A stretch of 64,000 nt of DNA, from positions 1 through 64,000 of the forward strand of contig JAZRFF010000012.1 of the NCBI GenBank assembly GCA_045661225.1. Reading direction: 5' to 3'. This document shows, in pieces, positions 8,143-16,610 of this stretch. The stretch's first letter is position 1. Each line of letters starts with the position of its first letter. The translations under genes and the position numbers were made by a program. The stretch comes from HGM04593 sp045661225. Its GTDB lineage: Bacteria > Bacteroidota > Bacteroidia > Bacteroidales > Bacteroidaceae. Under the pieces are notes generated by a model. That model had not been told where the DNA came from, did no database searches, and worked only from the letters and a program-made list of their open reading frames with translations.

Positions 8143-8631
8143 GTGACACACGCAGAATTTAAAAAACGGTTTTTGCCGTTGCATCAGACGCTCTACCGCG
8201 AGGCATACAGAATGCTATGCGATAGCTTTGAGGCTGAAGATGCAATGCAGAATCTCTATCTCAAACTATGGGAGCGTAAAGATGAGTTGAGTAATCTTGT
8301 ATCGCCCGAGGGGTATTGTCGTGCTCTGCTGAAGAATATTTGCATCGACAGATGGCGTGTCATTAGAACGCGTCACGAAGAGGCCGACGAGGGTTGTGCC
8401 GATGATATTGTCGGGGATATAAATTCCGATATCGAGACACGCGAGACCCGACTCTGTATAAGGCAATTTCTTCAAAGCCTTCCCGAGCAGCAACGGCGTG
8501 TAATGCTGATGAAAATAAACGGCAAAAGTTTCGAGGAAATAGAGGAGGTTACCGGGTTGTCAGCAGTAAATATAAGGGTTATTGTCTCGCGGTTAAGAAA
8601 ACGTTTTAGAGAGTATTATAAAAAAATATAA
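8143..8631 (+). CDS. ECF-type RNA polymerase sigma factor
   Basis: This 162-residue protein has a sigma region 2 (YREAYRMLCDSFEAEDAMQ, residues about 19-37) and a region 4 (LPEQQRRVMLMKINGKSFEE, followed by the helix-turn-helix, about 108-155). It starts at GTG 8143: an in-frame TGA at 8134 rules out anything earlier and no ATG is nearby. It begins a run of six co-directional genes; the next is probably its membrane-bound regulator. The stimulus is unknown. A vague -7-like sequence (ATTCTTTG, 8075-8082) lies upstream. Confidence 0.9.
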   Translation: MTHAEFKKRFLPLHQTLYREAYRMLCDSFEAEDAMQNLYLKLWERKDELSNLVSPEGYCRALLKNICIDRWRVIRTRHEEADEGCADDIVGDINSDIETRETRLCIRQFLQSLPEQQRRVMLMKINGKSFEEIEEVTGLSAVNIRVIVSRLRKRFREYYKKI

Positions 8632-8639
8632 GAGGGGGT

Positions 8640-9203
8640 ATGGATACAATAAATTTAAAAATAATGATTGAGCGCTTCTTTAACGCCGAACTGAGCGTCG
8701 AGGAGGAACGTGAGCTCTGTCGCTATCTGCGTGAAAATGCTCTCCCCGAAGAATATACAAGCGATAAAGAGGTTATAATCGCACTTTGTGACGATAGTGA
8801 GTCAGTGACAGTGCCGCAGGGTGTCGAAGAAAGGCTCGTGGCAATGATTGACGAACTCGAGGAGTGTTCTTTACAGACAACAAGCGACGACGATGCTGTG
8901 TCTTTGGCAAAGAGAAAGCGTATTGTTGTTCCTCGTTACATTTTGAGTGGTGCCGCTGCGGCTGCAATTGTGTTGTTGTTGCTCTTTTCACCTATTGACA
9001 AGCGTTCTGTTCCAAGCGGTGAACAACCAACATTCGCAATGACCGATTTACAAGAGGAGGATACCTTTGACAACCCCGAAGATGCTATGCGTTGCGTACA
9101 GACGGCTTTTAAGGATATGTTGCTTGCTGCCAATACCACGCACAGGAATGCTCGTGAGATAGGTGTCGAACTTGAGCGGTCGGTAATAAAGTGTAATAAG
9201 TAG
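8640..9203 (+). CDS. Single-pass membrane protein, putative anti-sigma factor
   Basis: This 187-residue protein has a cytoplasmic N-terminal helical part (IERFFNAELSVEEERELCRY), a basic segment KRKR at 91-94, one membrane helix at about 99-117 and a periplasmic tail of some 70 residues. It starts 8 nt after the sigma-factor stop. The position and topology are those of an anti-sigma factor, although I do not see a canonical zinc-binding ZAS motif (His-x3-Cys-x2-Cys), so the assignment rests mainly on context. Related proteins follow ECF sigma genes in other Bacteroidales. Confidence 0.65.
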   Translation: MDTINLKIMIERFFNAELSVEEERELCRYLRENALPEEYTSDKEVIIALCDDSESVTVPQGVEERLVAMIDELEECSLQTTSDDDAVSLAKRKRIVVPRYILSGAAAAAIVLLLLFSPIDKRSVPSGEQPTFAMTDLQEEDTFDNPEDAMRCVQTAFKDMLLAANTTHRNAREIGVELERSVIKCNK

Positions 9204-9263
9204 ATGAACGGTTGCTTTGTGCTGTTTTTAAGGAGTTTGAATAGTTTTTAAAATAAATCAGCT

Positions 9264-9776
9264 ATGAAACGTAATATATTGATTGCTTTTGTGCTTTTGT
9301 TCTTCTCAATGGGGGCTCTATCGGCGGTCCCACAGACGGTAGAGAAGAGTGAGGTTGAGAAGTTTATACGGGAGGCATCGAGGATAAAGTCGAAAGAGAT
9401 TGATTATGCATATATATCGACGAATATGTTCAAACAGGTATTCGGAATGATAGACGGCAATGTATCAATAAACGGTATAGGCGGGCTTATGGCCGGTATA
9501 AAAAGTCTAAGAAGTTTTGTGACGACCGGCAGTGAAGGTTACAGGCTGCTGTCGCGTGTTTTGCAACCATTTTTGCAAGGGGACGATACTGTGATGGGAA
9601 TGGAACTTATGGCTTTAAACAGGGAAGATGGAATGCTGTCGGTAATTTACAGCGATAAAAAGAACTTGCTTGTAGTGAATGATGAGGGTAATGAAATGTC
9701 GGTGGTGTTTATTGTAGGCCTGTCGTATGATAGCTTCATAAAAATGACAGAGAGTGGAATAAAATTAGGATTTTGA
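9264..9776 (+). CDS. DUF4252-type secreted protein
   Basis: This 170-residue protein has a signal peptide (about 1-20) and a mature domain with a conserved-looking segment around YAYISTNMFKQV, consistent with DUF4252. The family is commonly found next to ECF sigma factors in Bacteroidota, which fits here; its biochemical role is unknown. It lacks a lipobox cysteine, so it is probably periplasmic and soluble. It lies 60 nt after the putative anti-sigma gene and 17 nt before a longer paralogue. Confidence 0.75.
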   Translation: MKRNILIAFVLLFFSMGALSAVPQTVEKSEVEKFIREASRIKSKEIDYAYISTNMFKQVFGMIDGNVSINGIGGLMAGIKSLRSFVTTGSEGYRLLSRVLQPFLQGDDTVMGMELMALNREDGMLSVIYSDKKNLLVVNDEGNEMSVVFIVGLSYDSFIKMTESGIKLGF

Positions 9777-9793
9777 ATAAATTTTGACAAAAT

Positions 9794-11353
9794 ATGAGAA
9801 AATTGATGTTTTTAGTGGTGATGCTTCTGCCTTTGCTTGTTGTCAATGCGCAGGTGGTCAACGAAAAAGGGATAGAGAGTTTCTTGGACGAACTTGCTGC
9901 GTTAAAGGGTGAGCACGTCGAGTATGAAGAGGGGGGCTTGGAGAAAATAATCGACGAAATGGACGTTCAGGGCGATGTTGATGTCGAGGATTTTAAAATG
10001 ATTTTGGGGAAGAATGTTTTTCATCTTAACAACTTGGGAGTAACACAGTCCGGGAATGCTAAAATTGTGCAGTTGACAACAAATGACGACGAAGGGTATA
10101 ATTCTGTATTGAAACTCCTTGACAGGTACGATGTTGTTGCAAGTGAAGATTTCTTCGGCATTCCTTTGACGGCCAATAACCGCGAGGAGGGCGAGCAGGA
10201 AATTGTCTTTATGGACGCCGGGCACACATTGCTTTTGAGCGACGATGGCGATGAAATAGAGATTGTTTACGCAAATTTCAATCTTATGGAAATACTCAAT
10301 CTCGCATTTTGTGCACTTATGGATAATCTTGTCGAGGAGAGTGTCGATGTTGAAGGTTTCGGCGGAATGGACTTTACGGTCATAAAGGGTAACGAGAGTA
10401 ATGTTGCAACAACAGGAAAGTCGAGATATACTCCCAAAGCTGACAGTGACGATATAATAAAGGTCGCAGGCTATATTTATGATGAAAATATAACCACGCT
10501 TGCAAGCAACGGAGATGCCGGCAAGGATAAGCTTGCTGAAATAAGAGAAAGTAAGGAGGAGACGCTTTTGTGCCTGAGCGATGAACTTGCCGAACTTGAT
10601 GAACCTTCTTTAATAGAGATAATCCACGGGACCGACTATTATTGTGTAGCAATACCCAACGTTCCTGAAGAGCTGAAAAGTAAAATGAAGCCTTACGCAG
10701 CCTCGGGTGTTTATGACTGGATAAATGAAACCCCTTTTAGCAATGGGGCTTCTTTCTTGAATTTCGACTGTATTTCCTGTATAATAACTCCGAAAGATGT
10801 GGCAATGCAATATGCCGTAAGGAACTACCCGCGTGAAAAATGGTTCGACGACGGCTATCCGGCAAATGTAAAGGAGGCTTATGCTTGCGAGTATCAAGGT
10901 GGCACGCCTGCTGTGCTCTATAGTTTCTCGCAAAATGAAAAAGGATACACCGAAATGTGTTCGGGTTTTAATCATCTTTTTACGCTCGAGGTCGGCGATA
11001 AGTATAAAAATCTAGAGGTTGTAAAACAGGTGAAGCGTGATAATGGCAAGTGTCTCGTGCAACTTTGCGGCGAAGGTGGTGAGCTTCTCTCTTTTTACAG
11101 TTCGCCGGCCGACAAATATTGCCATTTTAGCATCGTAATAGGCGGTACGCGTGCCTTTGAACAGGCTGTAAATGAATATGTGTTCAGTGGCGAGAATAAT
11201 ATTGCTCGTAATATCAATGTGATAATAGACAACGACCTGAGTAACAATAGTTACGGCATACATTTTACCGCAGATGAGTATTCTCTTGCCGGACGCACAT
11301 ACAAGAATGGAGTGCACATAAATTTCGGATACGCCGATAAACTAAATGAATGA
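9794..11353 (+). CDS. Secreted two-part protein: DUF4252-like N-terminus plus unknown C-terminal region
   Basis: This 519-residue protein has a signal peptide (1-19). The first 175 residues follow the pattern of the preceding DUF4252 protein: an early SFLDELAALKGEHVEY segment, a central amphipathic stretch and a short NREEGEQEIVFMD region comparable to NREDGMLSVIYSD in the neighbour. The remaining 340 residues match nothing I recognise; they are acidic, contain several Cys and carry no membrane segment. It probably arose by duplication of the neighbour followed by domain gain. Confidence 0.65.
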   Translation: MRKLMFLVVMLLPLLVVNAQVVNEKGIESFLDELAALKGEHVEYEEGGLEKIIDEMDVQGDVDVEDFKMILGKNVFHLNNLGVTQSGNAKIVQLTTNDDEGYNSVLKLLDRYDVVASEDFFGIPLTANNREEGEQEIVFMDAGHTLLLSDDGDEIEIVYANFNLMEILNLAFCALMDNLVEESVDVEGFGGMDFTVIKGNESNVATTGKSRYTPKADSDDIIKVAGYIYDENITTLASNGDAGKDKLAEIRESKEETLLCLSDELAELDEPSLIEIIHGTDYYCVAIPNVPEELKSKMKPYAASGVYDWINETPFSNGASFLNFDCISCIITPKDVAMQYAVRNYPREKWFDDGYPANVKEAYACEYQGGTPAVLYSFSQNEKGYTEMCSGFNHLFTLEVGDKYKNLEVVKQVKRDNGKCLVQLCGEGGELLSFYSSPADKYCHFSIVIGGTRAFEQAVNEYVFSGENNIARNINVIIDNDLSNNSYGIHFTADEYSLAGRTYKNGVHINFGYADKLNE

Positions 11354-11369
11354 AATAGAACAATAAATT

Positions 11370-12341
11370 ATGAAAAGAAGATTTTTTTTGACAGTGGCGG
11401 TCGCTGTGGCGGGGATTCTGTCGCTTGTGGCACAGACTACAGCAATGGTGCCCTATGAAGGTGGCTATTTTGTGAAAAACGGTAATGAATGGACCGAATA
11501 TCGTCCGGCCGACAAAACAGGAAAGTGGTCGACTTACAAACAGTATAAAGAGGACGACACATTCTTCTATATGAAGAATAAAGCTTGTCGCTTGGCTATT
11601 CCTAAACTGGGGTCAGACAAGATACATATTGACCGTGAGAAAAAAGGCAAGTGGGAAATTGTTTATAATACCATAGATGTACACTACCAATGTGTAACTC
11701 CTGATGGTCTTTTCTACTGCTATCAGGACGGGCGTGGCAGGGAGCATAATGGCTATTATGTGCGCTGTGGAAACGGTGTATGGCTCGAATACGCTCCGGG
11801 AAAGAAACGCGGCGTGTGGGCTGAATTTAAGCAAACAGGCGAGAATAAGGACTATTTTATTGTCGAGAGTACAAAAAACGTTGTTCATATTCCAAAAAAG
11901 CCGCATCTGAATTTTGTTATAACAAGTCACGAGCACCCCGGTTGGAAAGGCGGTTACACAACAAAAGCCATATATGACCGTTCGGCAACTTATCCTTTTA
12001 GTTTTTATTATCAAGAGGTGCTTGGTTTCGGTAAAAAGGTTGCTCCGGCCGAAAAGGGTGCACGCATAAGTCTTGACAACCGTTGCAACCTGCAAGTGGC
12101 CTTTGGCGGAAAGCACTACGACTTTGTTTATTCCTCAATAGACCTTATGCCCTTAGCCGATAGCAACGAGGAGGTTATTGTTATTACCATTGACAAAAAG
12201 AACAGGGTTGTCATTACTTCAGGCGGTGGTTGTACTGTCGAGTGCAAGAAGATTGGCAAAAATGTGACATTCTTGGGCGCAAGCGACAAACTCTATAATC
12301 AGATAGCGGAACAACTGAGAATGGGTACTTTTAATCTGTAA
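11370..12341 (+). CDS. Secreted protein with two copies of an aromatic W-x-E-Y module
   Basis: This 323-residue protein has a signal peptide (about 1-21). Two segments align with each other: GGYFVKNGNEWTEYRP...GKWSTYKQ (from about residue 31) and NGYYVRCGNGVWLEYAP...GVWAEFKQ (from about residue 126), each followed by a stretch ending in (L/H)IPK. The shared pattern is G-x-Y-(F/Y)-V-(K/R)-x-G-N-x2-W-x-E-Y-x-P-x5-G-x-W. A third, divergent region fills the C-terminus. I know no function. It lies 16 nt after the previous gene in the sigma-factor operon. Confidence 0.65.
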   Translation: MKRRFFLTVAVAVAGILSLVAQTTAMVPYEGGYFVKNGNEWTEYRPADKTGKWSTYKQYKEDDTFFYMKNKACRLAIPKLGSDKIHIDREKKGKWEIVYNTIDVHYQCVTPDGLFYCYQDGRGREHNGYYVRCGNGVWLEYAPGKKRGVWAEFKQTGENKDYFIVESTKNVVHIPKKPHLNFVITSHEHPGWKGGYTTKAIYDRSATYPFSFYYQEVLGFGKKVAPAEKGARISLDNRCNLQVAFGGKHYDFVYSSIDLMPLADSNEEVIVITIDKKNRVVITSGGGCTVECKKIGKNVTFLGASDKLYNQIAEQLRMGTFNL

Positions 12342-12367
12342 TTTTATAACACTTTAACCTTGATATT

Positions 12368-12733
12368 ATGATTAGATTTTTTATTGCTCTTTTTCTTTTT
12401 ACAGCAGTGCCCGACGTAGAGGCAGCTCCACAGGTGGTGGTAGATGCTGTAACCGAGACTCAACCGAATATCTTTGACAAATTCTTGCAGACAATAAAGG
12501 ATTTTGCAAAGAAAATTGATGCAACAGAGAACCTTGATGAGTTTCGCGCTTATTGTTTGGAATTCGGGAAATTTGCCGGTGAGTTTAAGGAGAAAAATGC
12601 GGCCGAAATAAAAGCAACAACAGCAACTTTGAGTGAGGAACAACAGAGTGAGTATGAGAAGGAGATTGAACTTGCAGTAAAGGAACTTGAGCGTTCTATT
12701 GCAAATACTGCTGCGAAGTTTGTGCCACGATAG
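12368..12733 (+). CDS. Small secreted helical protein of unknown function
   Basis: This 121-residue protein has a short hydrophobic signal (about 1-19, ending VEAA) and a mature part that is almost entirely helical and charged (KDFAKKIDATENLDEFRA, then EEQQSEYEKEIELAVKELER). It could be a small periplasmic helical-bundle chaperone-like or binding protein, but nothing specific identifies it. It is the last gene of the sigma-factor locus, 26 nt after its neighbour, followed by a strong palindromic terminator. Confidence 0.6.
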   Translation: MIRFFIALFLFTAVPDVEAAPQVVVDAVTETQPNIFDKFLQTIKDFAKKIDATENLDEFRAYCLEFGKFAGEFKEKNAAEIKATTATLSEEQQSEYEKEIELAVKELERSIANTAAKFVPR

Positions 12734-12741
12734 CTTACACC

Positions 12742-12779
12742 ATAAACCGAGACGCTCCAATTGGAGCGTCTCGGTTTAT
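12742..12779. terminator. Bidirectional terminator (perfect 38-bp palindrome)
   Basis: ATAAACCGAGACGCTCCAA is followed immediately by its exact reverse complement, giving 19 bp with no mismatch. It separates two convergent transcripts (the sigma-factor locus on + and glsA on -), and its right edge touches the glsA stop codon. An RNA hairpin from it must open a few central pairs to form a loop. Confidence 0.85.
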
Positions 12780-13768
12780 TATAGCGCAACAGGCTCTTTC
12801 TCGACCATTATAACCCTTTCGCCACTGAATATATTAAGCCTCAGTTCGTTCATAATGTACCTTAAGGCCAGCTGTGCCTTTACCGAATTTCCGCTTTTGT
12901 CAATTGGCGGCGCGAATGCAGCGATACCGAAAGTGCCGGGAAGCACACCCACAATACCGCCGCCCACGCCTGACTTTGCCGGAAGTCCGCTGCGAAATAT
13001 CCATTCTCCGGTGTGTTCGTAGAAACCAACCGATGCGATGAGCGATGTTACCTTACTGCTCAAAGAGGCAGGAAACACTTGTCTTTTGGTTTTTGGATTA
13101 TATCCACCGAAAGCTATGGTTGCAGCCATTATTGAGAGCTGTGTGGTTGTAACGCCTAAAGAGCATTGGCGCGTGTACAGGTCGAGCGAAATATCAGGCT
13201 CGTCGTATATGCGGTTGTAGCTCTTCAGTAGCCAAGCAATGGCGCGGTTGTTGTGGTTGCTGACGCTTTCCGACCTGTACAGTTCGTCGATTAGCCGAAC
13301 CTCACTGCCACACAATTCATCGATATTGTTCTTTATCGCCTCCCACTTCCCGCGGCTGTCCCCAACGGGGCTTACCATACTTACGGTGGATATAGCACCT
13401 GCGTTTACAAGAGGGGTAGAAGGGTGTTCGTTCTCGAGCAGAATGGCGAGTATTGAATTGAACGGCATTCCTGTCGCGTCGGCACCTATGAGGCTTAACA
13501 ATGTCTCACAGCCATATTCCTTGAGTACAAGGATTGCCGTTGCAACTTTTGATATTGATTCAATTCCGAACACGTAGTCGCAGTCGCCAACAGTGATTGT
13601 CTCGCCGTCGGGTAGGCATACTGCAATCCCAAACAGGTTGCTGTCAATGTTGGCAAGATAGGGTATATAATTGGCATTATGCCCCTCGTTGTTGCCTTTG
13701 TACTTGAGGTAAGCCTCGTTGACAGCGAGCTTAAGTTCTTCTCTTGTAACCCTTCTATCTCTCTTCAT
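12779..13768 (-). CDS. glsA: Glutaminase
   Basis: This 329-residue protein is a glutaminase of the serine beta-lactamase-like fold, hydrolysing glutamine to glutamate and ammonia in the cytoplasm. The catalytic S-x-x-K is in ESISKV (near residue 73), and the family motifs PLVNAGAI and SGLPAKSGVGGGI are clear. It follows gadB by 23 nt in the same orientation, so the pair converts glutamine to glutamate and then GABA. Ammonia release by the first step and proton consumption by the second both raise internal pH, which suggests a role in acid resistance. Confidence 0.95.
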   Translation of the reverse strand: MKRDRRVTREELKLAVNEAYLKYKGNNEGHNANYIPYLANIDSNLFGIAVCLPDGETITVGDCDYVFGIESISKVATAILVLKEYGCETLLSLIGADATGMPFNSILAILLENEHPSTPLVNAGAISTVSMVSPVGDSRGKWEAIKNNIDELCGSEVRLIDELYRSESVSNHNNRAIAWLLKSYNRIYDEPDISLDLYTRQCSLGVTTTQLSIMAATIAFGGYNPKTKRQVFPASLSSKVTSLIASVGFYEHTGEWIFRSGLPAKSGVGGGIVGVLPGTFGIAAFAPPIDKSGNSVKAQLALRYIMNELRLNIFSGERVIMVEKEPVAL

Positions 13769-13791
13769 AAAATTATGCTTTTAATTATTTA

Positions 13792-15216
13792 TTATCCTTT
13801 ACCGGTGTGGGTATACACGGTTCCTTTTACCTTGATGTTGCTTTCGATGCTCATACGCGACGGAGTCGGGTACTGAAGCTTGTCAAGCTCCTCGACAGCG
13901 GCGGCAATGTCTCCCAACAGTTGGTCGGCCATATCGCGACTGAAGCCTTGACGCACTACAATGCGCATCACAATGGTCTTTTCCAGTGTGGCTGGTAGGG
14001 TATAAGCGGGTACCATCCAGCCATTCTGCTTGAGTTTGTCTTGCAGGTCGTAAAGTGTCCATTTACACTGTTTTGAGTGCTCAGGCTTCATCTCCCAGAT
14101 GAACAAAGGATTGGTAACCTCGGTGCTGTAGTTCTTAAAAGGTTTCATCTTGCCAATTTCCGAGTGCAGGTATTTGGCAATTTCCATAGAGTTGTGCTGA
14201 ATGGCTTTGTAACCCTCGAATCCCAGACGTATAAACTGGTAGTACTGGCCAAGAATCTGAGCTGCGGGACGTGAGAAGTTCAGGCCTACTTGTGTGACCT
14301 CGGCGCCCAAATAATTTACACTGAATGACATACTGTCGGGAAGGAATTTCTTGTCTTTCCACACAACCCACCCGAGTCCGGGATAAACAAGTCCGTATTT
14401 ATGTCCGCTGGTGCTTATGGAGAGTACCCATTTCAAACGGAAGTCCCACTCTAACTCGGGTTTAAGGAATGGCATTATAAAACCACCAGATGCTGCATCG
14501 ACGTGTATGGGAATGTCGTATCCGGTCTTTTTGTTGTACTCTTCAAGGGCGTCGTTGAGTGCTTTTACATCGTCGTTCAATCCGGTCCAGGTCACGCCCA
14601 TAATTGGAACAACGCAAATGGTGTTTTCGTCGCACATTGCTATTGCTTCCTGTGGGCATAGAGATAGTTTTTCGGCCGTAAGGGGTACTGTGCGCATCTC
14701 AATCTGCCACAACTGTGCGAATTTTTCCCACACTACCTGATAGGCCGATGAGATTACAAAATTGGGCTTGTCGTATGGCTTTCCGGCCTCTATTCGGCGT
14801 TTTTTCCAACGTTGCCACGCTGCCACGCCACCAAGCATACAGGCTTCGCTTGAACCTATGCCCAATGCTCCGGCTTTCCACTTTGCTTTTTCGGGGCTGT
14901 TCCATAGGTTGGCAATGATATTGATGCACTTTGCGCACATTACTGCTACACGCGGATACTCCGTCTCGTCGATGTAGTTAATGGCAATGGCGTCGTTCAT
15001 CAGCTTGGTGGCGTACGAGTCCATATAGGTTGTTACGAATGTTGCCATATTCAGACGCGGTTGTGTCTGGGCAAAAGTCTCGTCTTTTACCATATGATAG
15101 GCAATCTCAGGTGTGGTGGAGTGTTGTGGAATTGTGTCGGTGGGTGCGCTTTTGAGCATCTCGTCGGAACCGAACACTGATGTTGTAACACTTGTTCTGC
15201 AATCTTCTTGTTTCAT
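13792..15216 (-). CDS. gadB: Glutamate decarboxylase
   Basis: This is a PLP-dependent enzyme making GABA and CO2 from glutamate with consumption of a proton. It has the family motifs TFVTTYMD, NYIDETEYPR and HVDAASGGF, and the PLP lysine in SGHKYG. The open frame extends to 15252, but the ATG at 15216 (MKQEDCRTSV) gives the usual family N-terminus ahead of VFGSDEML; the extra 12 residues have no family support. It is the first gene of an operon with glsA and is divergent from an MFS transporter. No GadC-type glutamate/GABA antiporter is adjacent. Confidence 0.95.
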   Translation of the reverse strand: MKQEDCRTSVTTSVFGSDEMLKSAPTDTIPQHSTTPEIAYHMVKDETFAQTQPRLNMATFVTTYMDSYATKLMNDAIAINYIDETEYPRVAVMCAKCINIIANLWNSPEKAKWKAGALGIGSSEACMLGGVAAWQRWKKRRIEAGKPYDKPNFVISSAYQVVWEKFAQLWQIEMRTVPLTAEKLSLCPQEAIAMCDENTICVVPIMGVTWTGLNDDVKALNDALEEYNKKTGYDIPIHVDAASGGFIMPFLKPELEWDFRLKWVLSISTSGHKYGLVYPGLGWVVWKDKKFLPDSMSFSVNYLGAEVTQVGLNFSRPAAQILGQYYQFIRLGFEGYKAIQHNSMEIAKYLHSEIGKMKPFKNYSTEVTNPLFIWEMKPEHSKQCKWTLYDLQDKLKQNGWMVPAYTLPATLEKTIVMRIVVRQGFSRDMADQLLGDIAAAVEELDKLQYPTPSRMSIESNIKVKGTVYTHTGKG

Positions 15217-15263
15217 CTCAATGTTGTTTAATGGTTTATAATAGGGTTTCAATGTGACTATTA

Positions 15264-15297
15264 AACACTGTTGCTTTTTGCAGTGTTCGCTTTTTTG
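15264..15297 (+). terminator. Terminator-like hairpin between gadB and the MFS gene
   Basis: AACACTG (15264-15270) pairs with CAGTGTT (15281-15287) and is followed by CGCTTTTTT. It reads in the direction of the MFS gene, so it may act as an attenuator or insulate that gene from antisense transcription starting near gadB. Confidence 0.4.
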
Positions 15298-15407
15298 CTT
15301 TTTTTATGATGCTGCAACCTTTAGCCTCTGTCGGTTGTTACAGAATAGTGCTTTTGCATTATGCCGGGCGTTTGACTGTCGGTATAACTCTTTTGTTAAT
15401 TATAATA

Positions 15408-16610
15408 ATGTACCGTATGAAAAGAATTTTTACAGGAAAAGGGTATATTACCTTGTATGTTTTATTGGGTATATGGTCGGTGTCGGCGCTTACTTCGCTG
15501 CCGGGGTTGGCGCTTTCTCCAATATCGGATAAGTTGACTGCAATATTTCCGACAGCAACAGACCTTGACATTCAAATGCTTACCACATTGCCATCGTTGC
15601 TTATTATTCCTTTTATTCTTATGGCCGGATATATTAGCGAACGGGTGGGGTATGTAAGACTGTTGTATGTTGGTTTGTCGCTGTTTTTGCTTAGCGGAGT
15701 GTTGTATTTTGTTTGCTCGTCGATGACTCAGCTCATTATTGTGAGTGCGCTTCTTGGTGTGGGTGCCGGAATTATTGTTCCTTTGTCGACGGCTCTTGTC
15801 TCGAAGTTTTTCAGTGGTGACGAGCGTACAAAGCAGTATGGCTATGTGTCGGCAATAACAAATATTGCACTTGTTGTGGCTACGGCGCTTACCGGTTGGC
15901 TGGCCGATGTGGAGTGGCGTTTGCCTTTCATTGTCTATCTTACCCCGATAGTGACTCTCTTGCTTGTTCCGGCAATAAGCAGGGGCGGAAAGGGGCTTTC
16001 TGCGCAGGAAAAGTATGATGCGCAACAAGGAGGAAAAATTGATTATAAGCGTTTGTTGAAGTATATGCTTTACTATTTGTTAATAACATACCTTGTGATG
16101 GTTGTTAGCATAAACCTGCCGTTTGTGCTTGGTGGGCTTGGACACGACAGTGCGGTATCGGGGCTTGTCATTTCTCTGTTTTTTCTTGCAATGATGTTGC
16201 CCGGACTCTTTATAAACCGAATTATAGCTGTGTTAAAGGGACGTGTGCTATATGTGTCGTTGCTTGTCATTGCTCTTGGGTTGCTTGATGTCTACTTGAA
16301 TAACTCTTTGTTTTTTATAGTGATTGGGTGTGTGGCTGTGGGTTTCGGATACGGGGTGGCGCAGCCTTGTATTTACGACCTTACTGCCTCTGTAGCAACA
16401 GAGCGCAGCACTACTGTGGCGCTTGCTCTTGTTATGACAATGAATTATGTTGCAATTGTTATATCTCCTTTTGTAATAGAGTTTTTACAGCATTTGGTTG
16501 GAGTTAAAGGTGAGGCGTTTCCTTTCTTGCTGAACGCTGTTATTGGCATTGCGGCGTTGCTTGTAATGTTTGTTGTTCGGTTAGTTAATGTGAAAAAGGT
16601 TAGGTTATGA
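15408..16610 (+). CDS. MFS transporter
   Basis: This protein of about 400 residues has 12 predicted membrane helices and the MFS loop 2-3 signature GYISERVGYVR. The frame is open from 15306, but the first 34 residues are unlike an MFS start; ATG 15408 (MYRMKRIF) or ATG 15417 is more likely. It overlaps the following EamA transporter gene by 4 nt (ATGA), so the two are translationally coupled. The substrate cannot be inferred from sequence. Being divergent from gadB-glsA, it could export an amine or amino acid, but that is only a guess from position. Confidence 0.85.
   Translation: MYRMKRIFTGKGYITLYVLLGIWSVSALTSLPGLALSPISDKLTAIFPTATDLDIQMLTTLPSLLIIPFILMAGYISERVGYVRLLYVGLSLFLLSGVLYFVCSSMTQLIIVSALLGVGAGIIVPLSTALVSKFFSGDERTKQYGYVSAITNIALVVATALTGWLADVEWRLPFIVYLTPIVTLLLVPAISRGGKGLSAQEKYDAQQGGKIDYKRLLKYMLYYLLITYLVMVVSINLPFVLGGLGHDSAVSGLVISLFFLAMMLPGLFINRIIAVLKGRVLYVSLLVIALGLLDVYLNNSLFFIVIGCVAVGFGYGVAQPCIYDLTASVATERSTTVALALVMTMNYVAIVISPFVIEFLQHLVGVKGEAFPFLLNAVIGIAALLVMFVVRLVNVKKVRL

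Noticed and set aside
15216..15252. N-terminal extension of GadB
   Set aside because: Twelve additional residues are not supported by the family; ATG 15216 fits.
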